Origin: Sphingopyxis macrogoltabida
GTDB lineage: Bacteria > Pseudomonadota > Alphaproteobacteria > Sphingomonadales > Sphingomonadaceae
Assembly (NCBI RefSeq): GCF_001314325.1
Contig: NZ_CP009429.1
Span: forward strand, 1,116,501 to 1,180,500
Direction of reading: 5' to 3'
DNA: 64,000 nucleotides
In this document: piece after piece, positions 24,897 through 35,584 of the stretch
Layout: each line of letters begins with the position of its first letter
Numbering within the stretch: the first letter of the stretch is position 1
Program-made: the position numbers and the translations under genes
Notes under the pieces: generated by a model
What the model was told of the DNA's origin: nothing
The model's input: the letters and a program-made list of their open reading frames with translations, nothing else
The model's database searches: none

Positions 24897-25886
24897 ATGA
24901 GCTTGGCATCGTATTTGCCGTCAAGCACCCCTCGAACTTCTGTTCCGGTGGTGGATATAGGTGGATTGCGTTCTCCCGACCCCGCGGCGTGGGGGCCGGT
25001 CGTGTCCGCGATCCGTGACGCCTGCCTCGACAAGGGCTTCTTTTACTGCGTCGGCCACGGTGTAGATCCAGTGACGATCGAGCGGCTGTTCAGCGTCAGC
25101 CGGGCCTTTTTCGCGCTGTCCGAAGCAGAAAAGCGCAAGGTTTCGCTAATGCGGTCCAAAGCGAACCGCGGATATGAAGCACTGGGCGCCCAGACGCTGG
25201 AGCCAGGCACACCGCCCGACCGAAAGGAAGGGTACTACATCGGGTTGGACGTCGCAGCGGACAGCGATCTGGCTGAGCGTTTCTTCAACACCGGACCGAA
25301 TGTCTGGCCCGAGGCGATGCCTGAGTTTCGTTTGGCGATCTCGGACTATTTCGACCGGTTGTGCGCGCTGGCGAGCTTGATACTAGAGGGACTGGCGCTC
25401 TCGCTCGATCTCGAACGGCGCTTCTTCGAGGCCTTCGAGCAGCAGCCCATCGCGACGCTGCGGCTACTCCATTATCCGCCCCAGCCTGCCAACCCGTGTC
25501 CCGGCGAAAAGGGGTGCGGCGCCCACACCGATTTCGGGGGAATTACTATCTTATTGCAGGACGACATCGGCGGTCTACAGGTCTGGGATCGCGATGCCGA
25601 GCAATGGCTGGACGCGGCGCCGATGCCGGGGGCCTTCGTTATCAATCTCGGCGACATGATGAGCCGATGGACGAACGACCGCTATCACTCGACTGTCCAC
25701 CGCGTCGTCAACACGTCCGGGCAGGAGCGCTATTCGGCCCCGTTCTTCTTTTCGGGGAATCCCGAACATCTGATAGAGTGCATCCCTTCTTGCCTGAGCG
25801 GAGACGAAGGCCCCAAGTATGCAGCGATCACGGTCGATGCGCATATGCGCGAACGCTATGCGTTAGCGTCCGCGCTCGTGGTGTAA
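24897..25886 (+). CDS. Third IPNS-like 2OG/Fe(II) oxygenase, 3' end cut by an IS
   Basis: A 329-residue oxygenase of the same family as those at 5821 and 6878. The iron triad is His210, Asp212 and His268 (GAHTDFGGITILLQDD; VHRVVN), and the co-substrate pair is R278-Y-S280. The catalytic core is intact. The last codons (GTG-GTG-TAA) fall inside the left inverted repeat of the IS256 element, so the original C-terminus has been replaced; comparison with relatives suggests only a short tail was lost, so activity may survive. Its position beside a LysR gene and the urate cluster suggests a third step on a related substrate. Confidence 0.87.
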   Translation: MSLASYLPSSTPRTSVPVVDIGGLRSPDPAAWGPVVSAIRDACLDKGFFYCVGHGVDPVTIERLFSVSRAFFALSEAEKRKVSLMRSKANRGYEALGAQTLEPGTPPDRKEGYYIGLDVAADSDLAERFFNTGPNVWPEAMPEFRLAISDYFDRLCALASLILEGLALSLDLERRFFEAFEQQPIATLRLLHYPPQPANPCPGEKGCGAHTDFGGITILLQDDIGGLQVWDRDAEQWLDAAPMPGAFVINLGDMMSRWTNDRYHSTVHRVVNTSGQERYSAPFFFSGNPEHLIECIPSCLSGDEGPKYAAITVDAHMRERYALASALVV

Positions 25887-27267
25887 TTTCCGGTGTAGGC
25901 GATGGTGTATTCCGGGGTGGGGCATGCCCCACCCCGGAATGCGGCGTCGCTGGTGGCCACCGGGTTCATCGTTATGGTGGAGTTTGCACACTTCAACCGT
26001 GACGAAGAGGAGTTCCCGATGACCGAGGACAGATTACTGATCGAAGAGCTTGCTGCGAAGGGCGGCCAACCGGATTTTTTGCGCACCATCGCCGAGAACG
26101 TGCTGCAGCTGATCATGGAGGCCGACGTTGATGGCCTGATCGGCGCGGGTCGCCACGAACGCAGCAGCGAGCGCGCGACCTGGCGCAACGGCTATCGCGA
26201 CCGTTCGCTGGATACCCGGGTAGGCACGCTGAACCTGAAAATCCCCAAGCTGCGTGCTGGGTCCTACTTTCCGGGCTTCCTTGAGCCCCGCAAGATGGTC
26301 GAGAAAGCGCTGGTTGCGGTGATCCAGGAAGCGTGGATCGGCGGGGTCAGCACCCGGCGGGTCGATGAACTCGTCCAGGCCATGGGCATGACCGGCATCT
26401 CCAAGTCCACCGTCTCCAAGCTTTGCAAGGACATTGACGAGCGCGTCCATGCCTTTCTGAAACGCCCGCTCACCGGCGAATGGCCGTATCTCTGGCTCGA
26501 TGCCACCTATCTCAAGGTACGCGAAGGCGGGCGGATCATCAGCGTTGCCGCAATAATCGCCATGGCCGTCAACACCGAGGGCCGGCGCGAGATCGTCGGC
26601 CTGCATATCGGCCCCTCGGAAGCGGAGGTCTTCTGGTCCGACTTCCTGAAGGACCTTGTTCGGCGCGGTCTTACCGGCGTGAAGCTGGTCATCTCCGATG
26701 CTCACGAGGGCCTCAAGGGCGCGATCACCCGCGTCATGGGCGCCACCTGGCAGCGCTGCCGGGTGCACTTCATGCGCAATGCCCTGTCCTATGTGCCCAA
26801 GGGCCAGAACACTGTCGTCGCCGCCGCGATCCGCCAGGTCTTCCTGCAGCCCGATCAGAAAAGCGCAACGCAGGTCTGGCGACAGGTCGCCGACCAGTTG
26901 CGCACCCGTTGGCCCAAGCTCGGCGCCTGCATGGACGAGGCCGAAACCGACGTGCTCGCCTACACCGGCTTTCCCACCCAGCACCGCACGAAGTTACACT
27001 CAACCAATCCGCTCGAGCGGCTCAACAAGGAGGTCAAGCGCCGCGCCGACGTCGTCGGAATCTTCCCGAACGAAGACAGCATCATCCGCCTCGTCGGGGC
27101 TGTGCTGATGGAGCAGAACGACGAGTGGCAGCTCCAGCACCGATACATGCAGATCGAAGGCATGGCCGAACTCAACCAACCCATGATCGAGGAGGAAAAT
27201 CAGCCCCTACACATCACCGCCAAAGCCGCCTGACGATGGCCCACGGCCACAGCCGAAATTACACCAC
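25878..27267 (+). mobile_element. IS256-family insertion sequence
   Basis: The element is bounded by an identical 13-bp inverted repeat: GTGGTGTAATTTC at 25878-25890 and its complement at 27255-27267. It encloses one transposase gene. Exact outer ends may be 1-3 bases inside these limits. IS256 elements make 8-9 bp target duplications, but the flanks (CCGCGCTC on the left, CTTGACGG on the right, and neighbouring registers) do not match. This suggests a deletion or recombination after insertion. Confidence 0.85.
26019..27233 (+). CDS. IS256-family transposase
   Basis: A 404-residue mutator-type DDE transposase. The acidic triad is visible in WLDATYLKVREGG (D), VISDAHEGLKGAI (D) and STNPLERLNKEVKRR (E), the last being the family signature. 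The start is the ATG at 26019, preceded by GAAGAGG; the longer open frame upstream runs through the terminal repeat and is not expected to be translated. The gene is full length and uninterrupted, so the element may still be active. Confidence 0.95.
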   Translation: MTEDRLLIEELAAKGGQPDFLRTIAENVLQLIMEADVDGLIGAGRHERSSERATWRNGYRDRSLDTRVGTLNLKIPKLRAGSYFPGFLEPRKMVEKALVAVIQEAWIGGVSTRRVDELVQAMGMTGISKSTVSKLCKDIDERVHAFLKRPLTGEWPYLWLDATYLKVREGGRIISVAAIIAMAVNTEGRREIVGLHIGPSEAEVFWSDFLKDLVRRGLTGVKLVISDAHEGLKGAITRVMGATWQRCRVHFMRNALSYVPKGQNTVVAAAIRQVFLQPDQKSATQVWRQVADQLRTRWPKLGACMDEAETDVLAYTGFPTQHRTKLHSTNPLERLNKEVKRRADVVGIFPNEDSIIRLVGAVLMEQNDEWQLQHRYMQIEGMAELNQPMIEEENQPLHITAKAA

Positions 27268-27268
27268 C

Positions 27269-27307
27269 TTGACGGACGCGACCCGCTATGCCGCCACTTA
27301 TGGATAG
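27269..27307 (+). pseudogene. Possible remnant of an oxygenase C-terminus beyond the IS
   Basis: Just outside the right end of the IS a short frame reads LTDATRYAATYG and stops. RY-x-A-TYG is a common C-terminal ending of IPNS-like oxygenases (compare RKTYG near the end of the protein at 6878). It may be the severed tail of the third oxygenase or of a deleted relative. The match is short, so this is tentative. Confidence 0.35.
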
Positions 27308-27734
27308 GTATGGCCAAGTGATTGCGAAGCAGGGTGCCGGATTTCTGCGAAGAGTGCCTGTCGCGCTGGCATCTATTGAAAAGACCGAGGTAGCGAAAAT
27401 GAGGATACGAAATCACCTTGTCGCATCGCCCGCGCGTTCCGCCGCAAAGATCCCTTCTTGGGGGTATTGGAGGGGGTATTCTTAGCGCGTTTTTTTCCGT
27501 TATATGTCTGAAAAACAAGTACATATTGGAAGGCGTTGGTTCCCTCCTCCACTACCATCCGCACGCTTCCAAAGAAATCCATATACCATCGCGTTCGATA
27601 GACAACGGCGAGGCGTGCGCCGCATCAAGACGTGCGAAATTTTGCCTGCTACCTAGAAAGCTACCTAGCGCGCGAAGCCAACCAAAAGCCACCCTCTGAG
27701 AAGTGACTTAAACTCTTGATATACTGTGAGGAAA
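27308..27734. other. Degenerate stretch between the IS and tRNA-Lys
   Basis: About 430 bp without a convincing gene, visibly richer in A+T than its surroundings. It contains a direct repeat GGGGGTATT at 27460-27468 and 27472-27480. Repeats of this kind are found as integrase arm-binding sites near tRNA attachment sites of P4-type elements, so the stretch may be what remains of an island end. No integrase sequence could be recognised. Confidence 0.4.
27460..27480 (+). repeat. Two direct copies of GGGGGTATT
   Basis: Two 9-bp copies spaced 12 bp start to start, about 255 bp from the 3' end of tRNA-Lys. They are candidate integrase arm sites or simply a chance G-rich repeat. Confidence 0.4.
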
Positions 27735-27810
<76 letters not shown>

Positions 27811-27923
27811 ACGTGCCGGTTTTCGGCTTGCTTGGCAGCGTCGAGAGAGCCTCTTTGCTGCTAAGCGAGCGGCCCGCTATCATGGCGTTGCGGGGATGGC
27901 AATGGGCTGATTGAAGTTTTTTG

Positions 27924-29030
27924 TCAGTGGAAGCGGCGGGTGCCGGTTTTGCTGTCGTTTTCGATCGCGAGAATGATGCCGACGCACGCCATGATCGTCA
28001 GCATCGACGAGCCGCCATAGGAGAAGAGGGGCAGGGGAATGCCGACCACCGGCGCCATGCCCATCACCATCGACAGGTTGATCGCGATGTAGAAGAAGAT
28101 CGTCATCGTGAGTCCCGCCGCGACGAGCTGGCCAAAGCGCGTCCGTGCCCGGAGCGCCACGCGCGTCGACCAGCGGAGCAGCAGGAAGAAGGCGAACAGC
28201 AGCCCGATGCCGCCGATCAGACCCCATTCCTCGGCCATCGTCGCGAAGATGAAGTCGGTGTGGCCTTCGGGGAGATAATCGAGGTGGCTCTGCGATCCGT
28301 TGAGAAAGCCCTTGCCGCCGATGCCGCCCGAGCCGATCGCGATCTTCGACTGGCTGATATGATAGCCGGCGCCCAAGGGGTCGCTTTCGGGGTCGAGGAA
28401 GATCAGCACGCGCTTTTGCTGATAGTCGTGCAGCATCGAGAACAGCACTGGCAAGGCAGCAGCGCCGGCGATGGCGGCGCCGCCGAACCACCAGAAGGGC
28501 AGGCCGGCGACGAACATCACGATGATGCCGCTCGCGCAGATGGCGAGCGCGGTTCCAAGGTCGGGCTGGAGCATGACGAGCGCGGCGGGCAGCCCGATGA
28601 CGATCAGCGCGGGCCAGAGCGCCGTCCAGTTCCGCGTTTCGCCGGGCGGGAGCTGCGCGTAGAAGCGCGCGAGCGCCAGCACGATCGCCACCTTCATCAG
28701 CTCGGACGGCTGCAGGTTCATGAAGCCGAGGTTGAGCCATCGCTGGCTGCCGCCGCCGACGAAGCCGAGCAGTTCGACCGCGACGAGCAATATCAGGACC
28801 CCGATATAGCCGAGATAGGCGAAATCCTCAAAAATACGCAGGGGAAAGCGGCCGATGATCAGCGCGACGCCGAGGAAAACGAGGAAGCGCACGCCTTGCT
28901 GCAACGCCCATGGCGAGAAGTTACCGCCCGCCGCCGAATAGAGCACGAGCAGCCCGAAGCCGGTGATCGCGGACAACAGCGCGATCAGCTTCCACGGGAT
29001 GCGCTGGATCGCTGGCGGAACCGGGATCAT
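27924..29030 (-). CDS. rodA: Rod-shape SEDS peptidoglycan polymerase RodA
   Basis: A 368-residue SEDS-family membrane glycosyltransferase with about ten membrane segments. Family landmarks include QPDLGTALAICASGI, the GSGGIGGKGFLNGSQSHLDYLPEGHTDF region (written in two parts: the G-rich loop and the LPEGHTDFIF motif), and MGMAPVVGIPLPLFSYGGSS near the C-terminus. The start is the ATG at 29030, overlapping the mrdA stop by 4 bp. RodA polymerises glycan strands while PBP2 crosslinks them in the elongation complex with MreBCD, encoded just upstream in the same direction. Confidence 0.96.
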   Translation of the reverse strand: MIPVPPAIQRIPWKLIALLSAITGFGLLVLYSAAGGNFSPWALQQGVRFLVFLGVALIIGRFPLRIFEDFAYLGYIGVLILLVAVELLGFVGGGSQRWLNLGFMNLQPSELMKVAIVLALARFYAQLPPGETRNWTALWPALIVIGLPAALVMLQPDLGTALAICASGIIVMFVAGLPFWWFGGAAIAGAAALPVLFSMLHDYQQKRVLIFLDPESDPLGAGYHISQSKIAIGSGGIGGKGFLNGSQSHLDYLPEGHTDFIFATMAEEWGLIGGIGLLFAFFLLLRWSTRVALRARTRFGQLVAAGLTMTIFFYIAINLSMVMGMAPVVGIPLPLFSYGGSSMLTIMACVGIILAIENDSKTGTRRFH

Positions 29031-30946
29031 GCCGGCGGCTCCGGATCGGGGCCGCGCGAGGCGCCCGCTTTCCATGCCGCGTAATCGCGGTCCATGCGTT
29101 CCTTGATCGTGCCGCCCCAGCCGGCCTCGAAGCCTTCGAGCGCTTCCATGGCCTTTTCGCGGTCGAACAGAAAGGTCATGAAATCCTTGGCGACCGGCGC
29201 CGCGGCGCGGCTGCCGCCCATGCCGTGCTCGATGACGACGGCCGTGGCGTAGCGCGGGTTGTCCACCGGCGCGAAGCCGATGAACAGGCCGTGGTCGCGG
29301 AACTTCCACGTCCCGCTCTTGCCGTTGCCGGTGCCGAGCCCGCGGACCTGCGCGGTACCCGTCTTGCCCGCCATGGTGATGCCGTCGAGCGGCAGGCGGC
29401 TGCGCACCGCGGTGCCGGCGCCGTTGACGACAAGATCCATGCCGTGGCGCGCGGTGGCGAGCGCTTCGGCCGAGAAGGGCAAGGGCTCATTCTTGAATTC
29501 GCGGTTGATCAGGCGCGGATACAGCCGGCGTCCCGATGCGATCCGTGCCGCCATCACGGCGAGCTGGAGCGGATTGACGCTGACATAGCCCTGACCGATC
29601 ACCGCATTCAGCGAATCCGATGCCGACCAGGCCTGCTTGTATTTCTTCATCTTCCACGCGCTGTCGGGGATCGTGCCGTAACGCTGGTTGCTGCCCGCGA
29701 GCTGAAATTCCTCGCCGAGCCCCATCAGGCGCGCGGTCGGTGCGATCGCGTCATAGCCGAGCCGGTGGGCGAGCCAGTAGAAATAGCTGTTGCAGCTTTT
29801 CATGATCGCCGACGGCATGTCGAGGCTGCCGTGGACGCCGAGGCAGCGGAAGAAGCGGCTGCCGAGGCGATAACCGCCGATGCAGGTGTGGCGCTCGCTG
29901 GGGTCGACGCCATGTTCGATGGCGGCGATCGCCGCCATCGGCTTCAGCGTCGATCCCGGGGGATAAAGGCCGCGCGTCGCCTTGTTGATCAGCGGCTGAT
30001 GGTCGTCGGCGCGCAGCCAGCTATATTCGCTATTGCTGATCCCGTCCGAAAAGCTGTTCGGGTCGAAGCTCGGCATCGAACAAAAGGCGAGGATGTCGCC
30101 GTTCTGGCAATCGATGACGATCGCGGCACCCGATTCGCGTCCCATGCGCCGTGCGACATATTCCTGCAGGTCGGCGTCGATCGTCAGGTGGACGGTCTTG
30201 CCCTGCGTGTCGGGCGTCGTATCCAGTTCGCGCACCACCTTGCCGCGCGCGGTGACCTCGACGCGCTTCGCACCGGGTTTGCCGCGCAGCATCGGCTGGA
30301 AATATTTCTCGAGCCCGTCCTTGCCCGTGCGGAAGCCCGGAGTGATGTAGAGCGGGTCCCTGACCTTCTCATATTCCTCGGCGGTCGGCGCGCCGACATA
30401 GCCGATCAGGTGCCCGACTGCGGCGCCGGTCGGATAGTTGCGCGCGAAGCCGCGCTGCGGCGCAATGCCGGGCAGCTCGGGCAGGCGGACGAGGATCGAC
30501 GAATATTCGGCCTCGGTCATGTCTTCGGCGACCGCGACGGGCTGGAAACCCGATGCGGCCTTCAGATCGCGCTCGATCCGCTCCATTGCATCGCCGTCGA
30601 GCCGGAGCAGCGTCTTCAATTGGCCGAGTACCAGATCCTTGTTGTGAAGCCGGTCGGGGATAATGTCGACGCGCAGCGACACACGGTTGTTGGCCAGCGC
30701 CTTGCCATGCCGGTCGACGATCCAGCCCCGGCGCGGCGGCACGAGCGTCAGGTTGACGCGATTGCTTTCCGATTCAAGCACATAGCGGTCGTTGTCGATG
30801 ACCGAAATATAGGCCATGCGCGCCGCGAGCGCGACGCCGACCGCCGCTTGCGCGCCGCCGACGACCAGCGCCCGCCGCGTGAAGGTAATACCTCGCCACG
30901 CCTCGGTGATCGGCGGGCTCTTGCGCTGGTTCTTGCGGCGAAACAT
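29027..30946 (-). CDS. mrdA: Penicillin-binding protein 2 (elongasome transpeptidase)
   Basis: A 639-residue class-B PBP: a single N-terminal membrane anchor, a dimerisation/pedestal domain, and a C-terminal transpeptidase. The catalytic motifs are S332-T-L-K335 (PPGSTLKPMAAI), SCN in MKSCNSYFYWLA, and KTGTAQ. It crosslinks peptidoglycan during lateral wall growth as the partner of RodA. It is part of the run mreB-mreC-mreD-mrdA-rodA, with 10 bp between mreD and this gene. Confidence 0.97.
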   Translation of the reverse strand: MFRRKNQRKSPPITEAWRGITFTRRALVVGGAQAAVGVALAARMAYISVIDNDRYVLESESNRVNLTLVPPRRGWIVDRHGKALANNRVSLRVDIIPDRLHNKDLVLGQLKTLLRLDGDAMERIERDLKAASGFQPVAVAEDMTEAEYSSILVRLPELPGIAPQRGFARNYPTGAAVGHLIGYVGAPTAEEYEKVRDPLYITPGFRTGKDGLEKYFQPMLRGKPGAKRVEVTARGKVVRELDTTPDTQGKTVHLTIDADLQEYVARRMGRESGAAIVIDCQNGDILAFCSMPSFDPNSFSDGISNSEYSWLRADDHQPLINKATRGLYPPGSTLKPMAAIAAIEHGVDPSERHTCIGGYRLGSRFFRCLGVHGSLDMPSAIMKSCNSYFYWLAHRLGYDAIAPTARLMGLGEEFQLAGSNQRYGTIPDSAWKMKKYKQAWSASDSLNAVIGQGYVSVNPLQLAVMAARIASGRRLYPRLINREFKNEPLPFSAEALATARHGMDLVVNGAGTAVRSRLPLDGITMAGKTGTAQVRGLGTGNGKSGTWKFRDHGLFIGFAPVDNPRYATAVVIEHGMGGSRAAAPVAKDFMTFLFDREKAMEALEGFEAGWGGTIKERMDRDYAAWKAGASRGPDPEPPA

Positions 30947-30956
30947 CGTCGTGGGT

Positions 30957-31478
30957 TTATCTGCGTTTCAGGCGGAAATTGTCAAACTTGCCGGTGAGGC
31001 GAAGGAAGAGCGGGACGAGCAGTGCCGATATGACGATCTGGGGCACGACGAGCCCGAGGACATGGCCCGGCGCCGCGTGGGGATGCGCGATCAGCGCAGC
31101 GAGCGACTGGATGATCGCGATCAGCAATGCAGCGATCGCCCAGTCGTGGAAGAAACCGCGCCAATAGATGCGCTGCGACGAATAATGGATCGCGATGCTC
31201 GCGAGCGTCCACAGCCCGACCGCGGTGCCAATCGGTGCGCCGCTGAACAGATCGTCCCACAGGCCGAGCGGCAGCCCGACCCACACCGGCCACATTTCGG
31301 TGCGCAGGAGCTGCCAGCAGAGAAAGAAGAGCAGGCCGAGCGGTGGGAGTACCGGCGAATTGGCGATCAGCGGCAGCATCAACGGCAGCGCCGAGGCGAC
31401 CATTACCGTCGCGACCGGCACGATCCGCATCCGCCACAGCGATGCCGGTTCGCCGAGGCGAGGGCCTTTCTGGTTCAT
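30957..31478 (-). CDS. mreD: Rod-shape determining protein MreD
   Basis: A 173-residue membrane protein with about five hydrophobic segments and the MreD-typical PLGLWDDLFSGAPIG motif, where charged residues sit between helices 2 and 3. It links MreC to the cytoplasmic MreB filament. Its ATG overlaps the mreC stop by 4 bp. Sequence conservation is low in this family, so order in the operon supports the call. Confidence 0.93.
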   Translation of the reverse strand: MNQKGPRLGEPASLWRMRIVPVATVMVASALPLMLPLIANSPVLPPLGLLFFLCWQLLRTEMWPVWVGLPLGLWDDLFSGAPIGTAVGLWTLASIAIHYSSQRIYWRGFFHDWAIAALLIAIIQSLAALIAHPHAAPGHVLGLVVPQIVISALLVPLFLRLTGKFDNFRLKRR

Positions 31479-32368
31479 GGCGCCGCGGCAGGCGGCGGTG
31501 CCGGTGCGGCCTGCGCCTCGATATTGTCGGGCGTGTAGGGGCGCAGCACCGCGACCGCATCGACCTTGCCGGGGTCGGCGAGCGGGCGCGCCAGCGCGCC
31601 GTCGTCCTGCCGGCGCACGACGATCGCGACGGGGATATTCGGCGGATAGAGGCCGCCGGTGCCCGAGGTGACGAGGATGTCGCCCGGCTTGAACGGGTTG
31701 TTGGCGATGTTGAGCGTCCGCACATCGAGGTCGCCGTTGCCGCGGCCGGTGGCGAGCGCGGGCAGGCCGTCGCTGGCGCGGCGGACGGGTACGACATTGT
31801 CGACGTCGGTGAGCAGCAGCACCTGCGAGACCGAAGGGCCTGCGCTGAGCACCCGGCCGATCAGCCCGTCGGCCCCGCGCACCGGCTGTCCAGCGGCGAC
31901 GCCGAGGTTGCGGCCGATGCTGAGCAGCGCGAGGCGCTTGCTGCTCGTCGAGGTCGAAGTGAGCAGATAGCCGTGCGCGAGCGCCGCCTTGTCGGTCTGC
32001 TGCAATTGCAACAGGCCCTTGAGCTGGCGGTTCTCTTCCTGCAGCGAACTCGTCGCGACCAGCTTGCGGCGCGTTTCGGCGAGTTCCTTGCGCAGCCGCC
32101 GGTTCTGCGAGCCTGCCGCGACATAGGCGCCGACGCTGTCGTCGATCCCCGAAATCGAGCCCGTCACCGATCGCGTCACGCGCGCGATGGGCGCGGTGAC
32201 TTCCTGGCTCGCCACGCGTAGCGCGGCGAAGCCGACGGGATCAACAACCGAAAGGATCGCGAGCAACAGTCCCGCCACCGCCCCGGTCACCGCGATGACA
32301 TAGGCAGCGAACAGGCTGTACTGGGCCTTTCGGGATTGCCCCGGACGTCGATGTGCCGGGCGAGCCAT
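31475..32368 (-). CDS. mreC: Rod-shape determining protein MreC
   Basis: A 297-residue periplasmic scaffold: a short cytoplasmic tail, one membrane helix (about 17-42), a coiled coil (about 85-120, rich in E/L/R with LAETRRKLVATSSLQEENRQ), then two beta-barrel domains. The proline/alanine-rich tail at the end is common in sphingomonads. It binds PBP2 and activates wall synthesis. The gene lies 17 bp after mreB. Confidence 0.95.
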   Translation of the reverse strand: MARPAHRRPGQSRKAQYSLFAAYVIAVTGAVAGLLLAILSVVDPVGFAALRVASQEVTAPIARVTRSVTGSISGIDDSVGAYVAAGSQNRRLRKELAETRRKLVATSSLQEENRQLKGLLQLQQTDKAALAHGYLLTSTSTSSKRLALLSIGRNLGVAAGQPVRGADGLIGRVLSAGPSVSQVLLLTDVDNVVPVRRASDGLPALATGRGNGDLDVRTLNIANNPFKPGDILVTSGTGGLYPPNIPVAIVVRRQDDGALARPLADPGKVDAVAVLRPYTPDNIEAQAAPAPPPAAAP

Positions 32369-32385
32369 GGTTCAGCTTTGTCCGA

Positions 32386-33627
<1,242 letters not shown>

Positions 33628-35457
33628 ATGTCAATACGCCGCCTGCCGGAAAAGCTAGTAAATCGGATCGCAGCCGGTGAAGTGGTCGAAAGACCCGCCG
33701 CGGCGCTCAAGGAACTGGTTGAAAACGCCATCGACGCCGGCGCGACTCGCATTTCGGTGCGAATCGCCGAGGGCGGAATATTACGCCTTGAAGTCGAGGA
33801 TGACGGGTGCGGCATGACCGCCGCCGACATGGCGCTGGCGCTCGAACGCCATGCGACGTCGAAGCTGCCCGACGATGCGATCGAGGATGTCACGACATTG
33901 GGCTTTCGCGGCGAGGCGTTGCCGTCGATCGCCAGCGTCGCGCGGCTGACGCTCGAAAGCCGCGTCGTCGGCGGCGACGGTTGGAAGCGCATCGTCGACA
34001 ATGGCGCGGTGGTGGCCGAGGGGCCGGCCGCGCTGGGCAAGGGCACGCGCGTCCTCGTCGAGGACCTGTTCGCCCGCGTTCCGGCACGGCGCAAGTTCCT
34101 GCGCAGCGGACGGAGCGAATATGCGGCGTGCCTCGATGTCATCCGGCGGCTGGCGATGGCGCGGCCTGATGTGGGCTTCACCGTCGAGCACGACGGGCGC
34201 CGCGTGCTGGACGTGCAGAGCGGGCAGGACCGGCTGGCGCGCGTCGCGGCGCTGACCCAGCGCGAACTGGCGGCGAACAGCATCGGCGTCGATTTGGATC
34301 GCGGCGAGGTCCATCTCGGCGGGGTGATCAGCCTGCCGACCTACAATCGCGGCATCGCCGATCACCAATATCTGTTCGTCAACGGCCGGCCGGTGAAGGA
34401 CCGGCTGCTCGTCGGGGCGCTGCGCGGCGCCTATGCCGACCTGCTCGCGCGCGACCGCCATCCCGTCGTCGCATTGTTCCTCGACGTGCCGACGAGCGAG
34501 GTCGACGTGAACGTCCACCCCGCCAAGACCGAAGTGCGCTTTCGCGATCCCCAGCTCATCCGCGGGATGATCGTCGGCGGGCTTCGCCGCGCGCTCGACG
34601 AGCATGGCTTTCGCAGTGTCCAGCGGCCCGCCGAAGCGGCGGCGGCAGTCTGGCAGCAGGAGCCGGTGGCGCCGGCCCCGACATTGTTCGCGGCGCACCT
34701 GCCGCATCCGCACGCGCCCGCGACGCATCTGTTCGGTGCCGACGGCGACACCGCGACCATGGCGTTGTTGCGCGACCGGGTCGTCGATTTTGCGCCGCCG
34801 CCGGGCGCGCTATCGCCAGAAGCCCTGCCAATGGGGCGCGCCGAAGCTGCAACCGCGCCGGCGCCGCAGGCCGCCGAGCATCCGCTCGGCATCGCGCGCG
34901 GCCAGATCGCGCGCACCTATATCGTCGCCGAGGCGGAGGACGGGCTCGTTATCGTCGACCAGCATGCGGCGCACGAACGGCTGGTGCTCGAGCAATTGCG
35001 CCGCGGAATGAGCGGACAGCGCGTGCCCTCGCAGGGGCTGCTGCTGCCCGAGGTCGTCGAACTCGACGAACCGGCGTGCGACCGGGTCGAGGCGGCGACG
35101 GCCGAACTCGCTGCGCTGGGCGTCGAGGTTGAACGCTTCGGCCCCGCGGCCGTCATGGTCCGCGCAACCCCGGCGATGCTCGGCGCGGTCGATTGCCAGA
35201 AGCTGGTCACCGACATTGCCGACGATCTCGCGGGCTATGACGCGGCGCTTGGCCTCAATGAAAAGCTCGAACTCGTCGCCGCCACGATGGCGTGCCACGG
35301 ATCGGTGCGCGCCGGCCGCACGCTCAACGTCGCCGAGATGAATGCGCTGCTCCGCCAGATGGAAATCACCCCGCATTCGGGCCAGTGCAACCATGGCCGT
35401 CCGACTTGGGTAAAGCTGGCGATGGACGATGTGGAGAAGCTGTTCGGGCGCAAGTAA
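33628..35457 (+). CDS. mutL: DNA mismatch repair protein MutL
   Basis: A 609-residue GHKL ATPase. N-terminal motifs are ELVENAIDAGAT, DDGCGM and TLGFRGEALPSIA; the middle is a proline/alanine linker (about 335-420); the C-terminal dimerisation domain has IVDQHAAHERLVLE, matching the endonuclease signature DQHA-x2-E-x4-E, and ends with CNHGRPTWV. MutL thus probably nicks DNA itself, as expected in bacteria lacking MutH. It is transcribed away from mreB. Confidence 0.97.
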   Translation: MSIRRLPEKLVNRIAAGEVVERPAAALKELVENAIDAGATRISVRIAEGGILRLEVEDDGCGMTAADMALALERHATSKLPDDAIEDVTTLGFRGEALPSIASVARLTLESRVVGGDGWKRIVDNGAVVAEGPAALGKGTRVLVEDLFARVPARRKFLRSGRSEYAACLDVIRRLAMARPDVGFTVEHDGRRVLDVQSGQDRLARVAALTQRELAANSIGVDLDRGEVHLGGVISLPTYNRGIADHQYLFVNGRPVKDRLLVGALRGAYADLLARDRHPVVALFLDVPTSEVDVNVHPAKTEVRFRDPQLIRGMIVGGLRRALDEHGFRSVQRPAEAAAAVWQQEPVAPAPTLFAAHLPHPHAPATHLFGADGDTATMALLRDRVVDFAPPPGALSPEALPMGRAEAATAPAPQAAEHPLGIARGQIARTYIVAEAEDGLVIVDQHAAHERLVLEQLRRGMSGQRVPSQGLLLPEVVELDEPACDRVEAATAELAALGVEVERFGPAAVMVRATPAMLGAVDCQKLVTDIADDLAGYDAALGLNEKLELVAATMACHGSVRAGRTLNVAEMNALLRQMEITPHSGQCNHGRPTWVKLAMDDVEKLFGRK

Positions 35458-35584
35458 AGGCCCCGCGCATCGGCGCAACCACGGTATTGCGCGCCTTAAC
35501 CTCGATCGTTAGTAAGCTCAGCGTCGCCGGGAGCGAGCGGACCCCCTCGCTCGTAACCTTCCCGACCAAAGGAGAAAAAAGTCG

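Noticed and set aside
27373..27582. A 69-codon minus-strand frame near tRNA-Lys as an integrase start
   Set aside because: It lacks any integrase N-terminal pattern and has no ribosome binding site.
1..27734. A complete conjugative element
   Set aside because: No integrase, relaxase, coupling protein or type IV secretion gene is present, and no second tRNA end was found in the window.
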